A stretch of DNA of 64,000 nt from Bufo bufo (lineage: Eukaryota > Chordata > Amphibia > Anura > Bufonidae), in contig NC_053392.1 in NCBI RefSeq assembly GCF_905171765.1, forward strand, positions 446,552,837 through 446,616,836, read 5' to 3'. Shown piece after piece: positions 46,556 through 54,850 of this stretch. The notes below the pieces were generated by a model. The model worked only from the letters and a program-made list of their open reading frames with translations, was not told the origin of the DNA and ran no database searches. The number at the start of each line of letters is the position of its first letter. Position 1 is the first letter of the stretch. The translations under genes and the position numbers were made by a program.

Positions 46556-46556
46556 A

Positions 46557-46790
46557 GTTAAGAGATCTATTGCCCTTGACTATATATCTCTAAATTTGCC
46601 TCCCCTGTCGGGGTTTGGAGCACAATCTACTTGAACAGTTGCAACCTCTTGGGTAGAAAGGGCGGATGCCTCTCTGGCCCAAATTTGCAGGGCAGCCACA
46701 TAGAGCTCTCCTCGTACCTTTTTTAGGCATTATAGGTTGCATCTAGATTCAGATGCAGCCTTTGAGAGGAAAGTACTGTAGGCGGTAGTA
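46557..46790 (+). pseudogene. DIRS tyrosine recombinase, C-terminal fragment
   Basis: Encodes 'VATSWVERADASLAQICRAA' and 'TWSSPRTFFRHYRLHLDSDA', the final catalytic segment (Arg and Tyr) of DIRS recombinases, directly continuing the fragment that stops at 39550. A stop occurs just before VATSW. The expected 3' inverted terminal repeat of the DIRS element is not recognisable beyond this point. Confidence 0.82.
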
Positions 46791-47299
46791 CTGTCACAGG
46801 CGTCCCAGCGACAGTGAGTGGCAGGAGATCTGTGAGACTGGCAACACGTGGTTTGATATGACAGGTTTTCCTTGTGGATCAATAGGTGTCTATGTTGTTT
46901 CTGGTAATGGCCACACCCCTTGCCTCCAGTTGTTGTTAATGTGGTCATTTAAACTTCCTTATTTATAGTTGCTTCTCCCACAATGCTGTGCGGTTTATAG
47001 CTTCTGTGCCTGTGGATAGTTTGTGGTTGGATCTCGGCTGAGTTCCTGGTGCTTCCATAGCCCCTTTGAAGTTAAGTCTTCCCTTTCCCTTTGTTATTTT
47101 GTTTGGGTTCTGTGTGTTGCATTTCTCTATTGTTTGTATTAGGCCTGAAGAAGACTCCTGTTCGTCCTTCCATTTGGAGGAACAGGTAGTCTCTTCCCTG
47201 CCTTTAGTACCAGAGTTTGTTGGGTGAAGGATGACACGTTGTCACCATCAAATAGGTCTTTATTTTTTATACCATTTGTTGTCCAAGAGGTTAAGTCAA
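46791..47299. other. LTR-like or DIRS 3' sequence, unassigned
   Basis: Starts 'tgtcacaggcgtcccag' at about 46783 and reaches 'gaaggatgaca' near 47232, which would fit a TG...CA LTR of about 450 bp, but I see no matching target duplication. No protein. Confidence 0.35.
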
Positions 47300-48063
47300 T
47301 TTCAGAAATTAAAGTCTACATATAGGAAATCAGTAGAAATTTTACAGTTTGTTTGTGTTTAGAACTGGTGTTAGGTGTGACCCAGCAATAAGTGATGCAT
47401 TGATGCTCAACAATGTGGCAGAATAGCAGATTTTTGTTCGGAATCAGTTTTATTGTACAGAATAAATACAGTAAGGATGGTAATATTGTCAATTTGAAAA
47501 AGGCCATTCTACCTGCCCACAAAAGTGGAATTTTGGCATATGGTTGTAATTTATCTGGGATTGATTTAAGTAGAGGTTTGAAATTTCAGTTTTAGATCTG
47601 AAGAGAGGTTAGCTATATATGTAGATATTTAATGTTATGGCCATTCCATTGATAAGAGAGGTTTTTAATGATTTGTTTTTTAGTTTTATTGGGGACCCCT
47701 AAGTTTAACAGTTGATTTTTTTTATTTTTATATCACTGTCTTTGTAGCATTATATTTTGCCAAGTTAGCTAGTGTTGCTTGAATCTCTGGTAGGGAAGTT
47801 AGGGGTCTAATATGGCAATTATTACATATAAGTCTATGTTTTATGTTCTAAAGATTTCTAATTCTTATGCCACATATATTGTTATTTTTTAATGGATTCA
47901 GCCAGGGGTACCATAGCCATAGTTAAGATGAGGGGTGAAGGAGGGCACCCCTGGCGGGTCCTGTTACTGATGTTGAAAAAGTCAGATTTAAATATGTGTG
48001 AGAGTACTGTGACTGAGAATTTGGAATAAAAGGCCATTTTAGCAGATTTAATAAAGCCTTTAA
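47300..48063 (-). pseudogene. L1-type LINE, C-terminal part of reverse transcriptase
   Basis: The - strand reads 'SNRTRQGCPLL' (RT motif RQGCPLS), then 'TSLPEIQATLANLAKYNA' and 'GRMAFFKLTILPSLLYLF', the order found downstream of the RT core in L1/Tx1 ORF2. The YxDD motif is not readable, and stops and frame changes are frequent. Continues from 48391 across a MITE. Confidence 0.8.
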
Positions 48064-48390
48064 AGGGGTTGTCTCATCATAGACAATGTGGGCATATTGC
48101 TAGGATATGCCCCCATTGTCTTATAGGTGCGGGTCTCATCGTTGGGACCCGCACCTATATCGAGAACGGATCCCCGCAAGGTGGTGGCTGGAGGACTCCG
48201 GTCCAGCCACCCCCAAGCCGGCTCCCCGCTCCCATTCATTTCTATGGGGCCGGCCCCATAGAAAATGAATGGAGGGCGGCTGTGCATGCTCTGTTCTCAA
48301 TATAGGTGCGGGTCCCAGCAGTGGGGCCTATAAGACGATGGGAGCATATCCTAGTGATATGCCCCCATTGTTCATGATGAGACAACCCCT
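48064..48390. mobile_element. 327-bp TTAA-site MITE
   Basis: Ends 'aggggttgtctcatcat' and 'atgatgagacaacccct' are exact inverted repeats, flanked by TTAA at 48060-48063 and 48391-48394. Inner palindromes ('ggtgcgggtc', 'gacccgcacc') are present. Inserted in L1 sequence. Confidence 0.93.
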
Positions 48391-48838
48391 TTAAATCCAA
48401 ATTTAGATAATGTTAGTTCAAGAAATCCCTAGTGTATTCTATCACTCTAAAAGGTGTCTTAGAGAATTCTGTATTAGATTAAATTTAGGAATCTTCAGGT
48501 ACCCCCTGGTGCTTGTCCTCCTGAAATTAATTCAACTTGGTCAGGGTGAATGAGAGATAAGATTGCTGACTAGTCAAATGGCAATGATTTCAACATATAT
48601 TTTGATGTCGGTGTTTAATAAAGAGATTGGACAGAAGTTTTGTGGTAAGTTTGGTTCATTTCCAGGTTTCGGTTTGGTTGTAATCAAGACGGATAACATC
48701 TTGGCAGGGAAGTTTTGTTCTGTAGCTGCTTTGTTTAACATGGAGATCATATGTGGGGTTAAAAGGGATGCACATTTTTTTTTTTAAATATCCATTTGAT
48801 AGGCCATCTGGGACCAGGGATATAACCAATTTAAGTGA
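48391..48838 (-). pseudogene. L1-type LINE, RT fragment
   Basis: On the - strand the piece begins 'SLKLVISLVPDGLSNGYL' (consensus NNKxPGPDGF), then 'MLNKAATEQNFPAKMLSVLI' and 'KPGNEPNLPQNFCPISLLNT' with 'DIKIY', matching the PISLLNxDxKI motif of L1 RT. One Arg of the YRPISLLN motif is changed to Cys. It is separated from the next L1 piece by the LTR element at 48839-51207. Confidence 0.85.
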
Positions 48839-49286
48839 TGTAACGGACCGTTTCAGCAGACAAGGGGTTCAAATCAGTTTAGGCGATATGCCCCTTTCTG
48901 AGAGACAGGCCCAGCTACTGCAGAACACCAAACTCCCGAACTGGATACAAAATAGCACTCCAAACTGGAACCTCACGAATAGCTGCTAGCAGACGAACAG
49001 GAATCAGCTTACACTCCTGGCAATCAGTCTGTAACAGCATACAGCGGATCCCCCCAATAACGAGACAAGGCTCCGTGTTGAGGGTCAAGCAGTGGTCTGA
49101 GGTGCTGGCACACCCAGCCTGGTTTTTATTACAGTCTTTTCAAATACAGGTCCGCCCACAGGGAGGTATAAAACAACCAATCACATATCAGTTACATCCC
49201 ACATATTCCCTCCCCTTATCCTGAGAGGAAACTCAATTACACATACAGTTAAAACATACTTTCTACCCAACTTTCATAACTCTAAA
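48839..49286 (-). repeat. Truncated 3' LTR of the same element
   Basis: Matches 50107-50554 with only a few differences (for example 'aaggggttcaaatcagt' against 'aaagggttaaaatccgt'). Homology stops at 'aactctaaa', adjoining the gag-like ORF stop region. Confidence 0.9.
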
Positions 49287-50017
49287 CACTGCCGCTGGGG
49301 AATGGAGACTGGGCTCCCAATTCCCTGCAGGACCGGTGGAGAGACCTCGGTCCCATCTCTACCGGCCACCTGGGGTCCTTCCCAGTAACACTCTACAATA
49401 TCTGCCCAGCTGAATGGGTCTGGATCTGGGTCTGTCACCTTACCGTCCTGCTGAGCCTTCTCAATGGAGTGGAAGAGATCTCGGTAGTCCTGCTCCAGTT
49501 CCCACTCCAGGGTTGCTAGGTGAGCCAGGTCTTGCTCTACCTCATGGGGGTCATCCCACTCATGCCTAGCCTCCCTCTCATAGAAAATGTCCTGAAGTCT
49601 GGACTGTGCAGGGCTCCCGAAGTCAGGCTCTGCAAAGGACTCCCATAACAAGCCAGGACCATCAAACGCCTCTCCCTCTGGCTTGTCATGTTCGGCTGTC
49701 CAGGGTATATACTGTGCCATATACCACCAAAGCGCCTGGTAGGCATCCTCTAGCCATAGCTCCTGCCATACCCGGTGCTCTAGATCCTTCACCCATTCCT
49801 CCAGGGGCTGCTCTCCCAGGAAGGGCATCCGCAGGGCCACTTGCTTCTGCAACTGCTGCTCTTCACTGGGGAGACTCTCACCCCGCTGGTATTGTACACT
49901 ATCCAGGGCCTGGTACCAGATACCTTTCCTTAATGCATCCCGGCCATCCAGGTCCTCCTCCTCGCATAACACTGCTGGTTCCATCCTGTTGCTTTTAGGG
50001 TCGCTGTACTGGGACAT
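49274..50017 (-). CDS. Gag-like ORF of the deleted LTR element
   Basis: 247 codons, MSQYSDPKSNRMEP start shortly downstream of the primer site, so it is positioned as a gag gene. The protein is strongly acidic and rich in Trp/Glu/Gln (QALWWYMAQYIPW, DPHEVEQDLAHLATLEWELE). It has no CCHC knuckle and no protease or polymerase motif, and its C-terminus runs into the deletion joint next to the 3' LTR, so it is probably truncated. It is uninterrupted despite the lost interior. I do not recognise its gag family. Confidence 0.6.
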   Translation of the reverse strand: MSQYSDPKSNRMEPAVLCEEEDLDGRDALRKGIWYQALDSVQYQRGESLPSEEQQLQKQVALRMPFLGEQPLEEWVKDLEHRVWQELWLEDAYQALWWYMAQYIPWTAEHDKPEGEAFDGPGLLWESFAEPDFGSPAQSRLQDIFYEREARHEWDDPHEVEQDLAHLATLEWELEQDYRDLFHSIEKAQQDGKVTDPDPDPFSWADIVECYWEGPQVAGRDGTEVSPPVLQGIGSPVSIPQRQCLEL

Positions 50018-50087
50018 GCGTTGCCTTTAAATTGTAGAATCCAAATAAATGGTGTCTCCTGTAGCTGTCCTTCTGGCTGTAGGAACG

Positions 50088-50106
50088 ATCCCACTGCTGC
50101 CACCAA
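50088..50106 (-). promoter_or_regulatory. Primer-binding site, tRNA-Leu type
   Basis: Immediately after the LTR end on the - strand: 'ttggtggcagcagtgggat'. From TGG it resembles the complement of a tRNA-Leu 3' end (CCA, then acceptor and T-arm bases), as used by ERV-L-like elements. Assignment is from memory of tRNA-Leu ends. Confidence 0.65.
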
Positions 50107-51207
50107 TGTAACGGACCGTTTCAGCAGACAAAGGGTTAAAATCCGTTTAGGCGATATGCCCCTTTCTGAGAGACAGGCCCAGCTACTGCAGAACACCAAA
50201 CTCCCGAACTGGATACAAAATAGCACTCCAAACTGGAACCTCACGAATAGCTGCTAGCAGACGAACAGGAATCAGCTTACACTCCTGGCAATCAGTCTGT
50301 AACAGCATACAGCGGATCCCCCCAATAACGAGACAAGGCTCCGTGTTGAGGGTCAAGCAGTGGTCTGAAGTTCTGGCACACCCAGCCTGGTTTTTATTAC
50401 AGTCTTTTCAAATACAGGTCCGCCCACAGGGAGGTATAAAACAACCAATCACATATCAGTTACATCCCACATATTCCCTCCCCTTATCCTGAGAGGAAAC
50501 TCAATTACACATACAGTTAAAACATACTTTCTACCCAACTTTCATAACTCTAAAACCATGCATCATATTCACATAAAAATACATATCCACAATCAATCCA
50601 TTCAGGGGAACAACATATTAAAAAATGGCATGAATCAGACCAGGGGTTCAAAAGTTAGTAAAAGTATCTTTTGGGCCCTGGCTGGCAGCATGGCAATCTG
50701 GCTCAAGCAGGTTTTACAGAGACAATACATCCCCACAATGCATCATGGTTTCCTCCTCTCTGCCCTGAAGACACCCGAGGCGTAATCCAATTATCTCTCA
50801 AGACAAAGAGAAATCACCAATGCACACGTGGGGACAATGGAACAGACATCACTTACTCAAACATACAATGTCCCACCCTTTACAATACACATTCCCAGAC
50901 AGCTCAAGTCTGAGTGCATATTATTAGGTGAATGGCACTCAGACAACATAAATACAATAAAATGAGCTAACTGGGTACCCTCACATAACATACAATACAA
51001 TTACACAGACAGATGGTTCTGTCACACATCTCAAAACCCCACATGTCCCCATATGGCTTGGATCTGAGCGCTCAGATGCCACAAACACAGTCAAATCGCC
51101 ATGGGGTTTAAGTTTTGCATGGGCTGATGAGAGGGCCCATAATCCTGGGGCAAGAGGCTGATAAACAGGCCTCTCCAAAACCCAGTGGCGAGGTTGGTTT
51201 CGCCACA
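50107..51207 (-). repeat. 5' LTR of the deleted LTR element
   Basis: 1101 bp, - strand TGTGGCGAAACC to GTCCGTTACA. The inner 448 bp are nearly identical to 48839-49286. The 50556-51200 part is present once in the window. Confidence 0.85.
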
Positions 51208-51212
51208 AGTGA

Positions 51213-51570
51213 CTTAATTGCTTTAATAATTTCCATATGGTCAAAGGGAATAGGTAATTCTTGGATTTGAGTAGGGTTGAGTTTAGGAAGATTGAGGTTT
51301 GACAAAAAGTTTATAATATTTTCAGTGTTAGACTGGGGTATTGTAGAGTCATTATTGAGATTATAAAAGTCATAATATTTTCTAAATTGGGCTATATTAT
51401 CTTTTGGATTTATAATTTTCTATTATTATCTATTTTTATAAAGGCTATAAGTTGTTTGACTTGTCATATTTTAAACTGACATAGTAGGATCTTTCCTGGT
51501 TTATTATTTTGTGCATCAATGCTTTTCTTTGCCCTATGCTGAATTGCTCTGTGAACAATAGCTATATGTC
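51213..51570 (-). pseudogene. L1-type LINE, region before the RT core
   Basis: The - strand reads 'LNLPKLNPTQIQELPIPFDH' and 'MEIIKAIKSL', the linker just upstream of the RT finger motif in L1 ORF2, continuing directly into 48838 once the LTR element is removed. Upstream frames (TLQYPSLTLKIL) are shifted. Confidence 0.82.
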
Positions 51571-52437
51571 TATGCAAACAGTTTGAGTAAGAGTTTGTTG
51601 GTGACAAATTCCCTTGAAAACTGCTGCATCACTCTGAGTATCACAAACCAGCGGGTGCGAACCCACTGTGCCACGTGTCCTACCTCCTCTAAGGGCGTTG
51701 TCTAAGTGAACCCTCAATCTTCACAGTACCCCTGATGGTGGGGATAGACCTATCCGGGGGGAACACCAGGTCGCTACCTCCTGAGGAGGATTGGCACATG
51801 AGGCAGCTGGTTCAGGTGAACCAGGAGGTACCTGAGCAAGGTACCAGAGGTACAGCCATTGTCAGGAGCAACAGTGCAGGGCCAAAGGATGAGGCAGATG
51901 TGAAGTCAAACAGGCAATAGGTCAGGCGCAACAGGTATAGGTCAGGCAATCCGGGTCGGCAACAGGAGTCAAGACAAGCAGGCAGAGATCAAACAGGTAG
52001 CAGAATCCAGGAATACAAGTACGAGTCAGGATGGAACACTGGAACACAAACAGATATCAGGAACCTTAGCAGGACACAAAGACCTTGACACTGAGGCATC
52101 TGGGAAGGGGGTTGAGCCACTTATATGTGTGTAGGAGGGCTAGGATTGGTCATCGAGGTCACATGCGCCAACCCATAAAGAACAGGAAGTGACATGCGCC
52201 GGCCCTTAATGAAATGCTGCAGGAAACAAGCAGCAAGCATGCTGTGGCCAGGGCTGTAAGGAAACAATGGCAGCAGATCACCGCTGAACACGGCGCCCAG
52301 GACCACGCTGGTAAGCAGGGGAACAGCGGCGCACAGCAGCCGCTGTTACAATGAGTAAGGCCAAACACACACTGTGCAGGCCACGCCCACCAATGGCAGC
52401 CAATGCCTCTAGATTTAAAAATAATTATTAGTTATTT
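51571..52437. other. Unassigned repeat-like sequence
   Basis: Contains 'ggtcaggcgcaacaggtata'-like 'caggtcag' subrepeats (51900-52080). It reads like LTR or promoter-type repeat DNA, but I see no terminal dinucleotides with a target duplication and no protein. Confidence 0.35.
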
Positions 52438-52442
52438 ACAAG

Positions 52443-53154
52443 TGTAATGCACCGAACTGGTTGGCGAGGATCTCAACTGCGGAGGCGTTTTGCATTAACC
52501 AATACCCAGCCCAAAACGAGAGCGGGTATGGTAATTCAGGTTCAGTGACGGATACCCAGGCGGCTCTCTCAATCTGGTATACGGAGAGTTAGGGATCCAA
52601 ACATCATACACCTGTTCCCTATGCTATAACAATTATTAATGTAGCTCCTATACCTTCACAGGTGTATGTAGTAAAACAATTTGTGTGGAGGGACAGAGTT
52701 ACCGTCCGTAACACTTGTTACTATTTCACCCCCCTCACCTGCAACAGCAGTAAGCGGGCACCAGGTGCCGAAGTATTGTTAGTAATAGGAGAGAACTGAA
52801 TTAGTCCAGGTACATCCAGTCTTTGAGTAGACTGATACTTGCGGTTTAGGTGCTCTACTAAGAAGGTCCAAGTATCCGGCGTGGTGATGCTGTAGCAATG
52901 AGGGTCCCAGCAGGTTGTGGTTCAGCTCTGAATGACGGAGGTGAGGCTACCTTAGCAGCATACACGGCGTGCACTCCAAATTAGTGGAACGCCGTGTATA
53001 GGTGCCTTGGCGCATATATCGGGTTGCAGTGATTGTGAGGGAGGAGCCGATAACGTCATCGCGCACGTTGCGTTCCATCCTGGAACGCAACCGCCGCTGT
53101 GAAAATCGGAGCTGATCCTGTGCTCCAGATTAACCAACCCCTTGATCCCTTACA
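52443..53154 (-). repeat. 3' LTR of the chromovirus
   Basis: 712 bp, nearly identical to 57379-58115 apart from the 25-bp indel and a few substitutions. The pol stop codon (53150-53152) lies inside its first bases. Confidence 0.95.
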
Positions 53155-54850
53155 GTACCCCCCTCCTAAGGGAACCCCTCCGGGGTACCCCAGAAGGGGA
53201 GGGCCGGTCGGGGAACCTGCGGTGGAACTCCTTCTGCAGTTTTGGAGCGTGGACAACGTCGGCCACCTCCCAGGAATCATCTTGGGGACCGTAACCCTTC
53301 CATCGTATAAGGTAGTGAAGTCTCCCCGCCCTCTTTCTTGAATCCAACAGCTCCTCAACTTCGAACTCTTCCTCACCTTGGACTATGACCGGAGGTGACG
53401 GGGCAGGGTTCCTGTCTGGAAAAGGGTTAGGACGAACAGGCTTCAGCAGGGAAACGTGAAAAGTGGGGTGTATCTGAAATCGAGGAGGTAGGATGAGTTT
53501 CATGGTGTTAGGGTTGATGACCTTCTCAATACGGAATGGTCCGATGAACTGTTTCCCCAATTTTTTAGAGGGAGTACCCAAGCGGAGGTTTTTGGTGGAC
53601 AGCCAGACAGAGTCCCCTATTTGATAAGGGGGATTCGGCCTTCTGTGTCGATCATAATAAATTTTTTGACGTTCTCTAGCTCGGATAAGATTTTCTTTAA
53701 GTTCCTTGAGGGTCTTCTGCAATGTGGAGAAGTAATCTTCAGTAGCTGGCACATTAGTAAGGACACTCATCGGAGTGATAGGAGAAGGGTGAAAACCGTA
53801 ATTCGAAAAGAATGGAGAATAGAGGGTAGAGGCACTTTTGGAGTTGTTATAGGAAAATTCCGCAAGGGGAAGTAAGGTCTCCCAGTCGTCCTGGAGATAA
53901 GAGCAGTGGCAGCGGAGGTACTGCTCGAGGCATTGGTTTACTCTCTCGGTTTGTCCGTTTGTCTGTGGGTGGTATGCCGTGGACAACCGATGGTCTATCT
54001 GGAGTTTCCCACATAAAGCCTTCCAAAACTTGGAGGTAAATTGTGACCCCCTATCCGAAATCAGTTTTGTAGGCACACCATGTAGACGGACTATGTTTGT
54101 CACAAAGACCTCAGCAGTCTCCATTGAGGATGGTAACTTCTTCAGAGCCACGAAATGAGCCATCTTTGTTAGAAGGTCAACAACAACAAGTACTGTATTA
54201 TGACCATGTGAAGGGGGAAGATCAACAATAAAATCCATTGATACCCACTCCCAGGGTCTGGAGGGTATCGGGAGGTTCATTAGTAAACCGTAAGGTCGCT
54301 TACGGTCATGTTTGCAAGTGGCACAAATCTCGCATGAGGCGACGTAGTCCTGAATTTCCTGTATCATGTTGGGCCACCAGTAGTATCTGCGGACTAAATC
54401 AACGGTTTTGGAGGTGCCCGGATGCCCCGACATGGGAGTATCATGGTGTAGTTGAATTACTTGTGTTGTGAGTCTTGGTGGTATGTATAGAAGATTCTCC
54501 TTATAGTAGAAGCCCTCATCATCCCTGCGGAGTCCTAAAGGACGATCCTCTTCGTTTAGGTTTAAGTTGTCCTTAAGTTTTTGATGTAGAGTTACAGAAG
54601 CGATAATTTTTTCGGGTGGAATGACCCAAGAAGGAAAATCTGCTCCTGGATTGGGTTCATTCAACCGAGAAAGCGCGTCTGCTTTTCCGTTTTTTGAGCC
54701 TGGTCTATATGTGATTTGGAAATCGAACCGGTCGAAGAAAAAACTCCACCTTACTTGACGAGAGGATAATGTCTTACCGGTCTTTAGGTATTGGAGGTTG
54801 CGGTGATCTGAATAAATAGTGATTGGGTGTTTTGAGCCTTCCAAGATATG
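53150..54850 (-). CDS. Chromovirus RNase H end, integrase and chromodomain
   Basis: Same frame as the previous ORF, directly after its TGA; 564 codons from the TTG at 54844. RNase H end (YSDHRNLQYLK), integrase zinc-binding HHCC at residues about 134/141 and 171/174, catalytic D204, D264 and E300 (35 residues between the last two, as in D,D35E enzymes), and a C-terminal chromodomain at about 490-545 (EVEELLDS, LIRWKGYG, DDSWE). In chromoviruses the chromodomain directs insertion to heterochromatin. No other stop or frameshift seen. Confidence 0.93.
   Translation of the reverse strand, partial: HILEGSKHPITIYSDHRNLQYLKTGKTLSSRQVRWSFFFDRFDFQITYRPGSKNGKADALSRLNEPNPGADFPSWVIPPEKIIASVTLHQKLKDNLNLNEEDRPLGLRRDDEGFYYKENLLYIPPRLTTQVIQLHHDTPMSGHPGTSKTVDLVRRYYWWPNMIQEIQDYVASCEICATCKHDRKRPYGLLMNLPIPSRPWEWVSMDFIVDLPPSHGHNTVLVVVDLLTKMAHFVALKKLPSSMETAEVFVTNIVRLHGVPTKLISDRGSQFTSKFWKALCGKLQIDHRLSTAYHPQTNGQTERVNQCLEQYLRCHCSYLQDDWETLLPLAEFSYNNSKSASTLYSPFFSNYGFHPSPITPMSVLTNVPATEDYFSTLQKTLKELKENLIRARERQKIYYDRHRRPNPPYQIGDSVWLSTKNLRLGTPSKKLGKQFIGPFRIEKVINPNTMKLILPPRFQIHPTFHVSLLKPVRPNPFPDRNPAPSPPVIVQGEEEFEVEELLDSRKRAGRLHYLIRWKGYGPQDDSWEVADVVHAPKLQKEFHRRFPDRPSPSGVPRRGSLRRGVL
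53155..53170 (-). promoter_or_regulatory. Polypurine tract of the chromovirus
   Basis: On the - strand 'aggaggggggtac' immediately precedes the 3' LTR TG at 53154. It is the expected plus-strand cDNA priming site. It overlaps the end of pol. Confidence 0.75.

Larger units (their letters stand above)
39551..46556 (+). mobile_element. 7.0-kb hAT transposon with perfect 8-bp target duplication
   Basis: Flanked by GTTAAGAG at 39543-39550 and 46557-46564, inside the DIRS recombinase. Ends: left 'tatggttgagcgaacccg' and right (reversed) 'tagagttgagcggacacc'. From left to right it has a 5' non-coding region, tandem repeats (39985-40840), transposase (40853-44015) and a long 3' region with a partial duplicate of the coding end (45855-46110). 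Transposase lesions make it non-autonomous today. Confidence 0.92.
48839..51207 (-). mobile_element. Internally deleted LTR retroelement with Leu-type primer site
   Basis: Bounded by AGTGA at 48834-48838 and 51208-51212. Transcribed from the - strand: a full 5' LTR (50107-51207), primer site, a gag-like ORF (49274-50017) and a 3' LTR reduced to its last 448 bp (48839-49286). The deletion removes the rest of the interior and the start of the 3' LTR; both outer ends are intact, so it occurred after or at insertion. Class uncertain: ERV-L-like by primer, but no pol to confirm. Confidence 0.85.
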
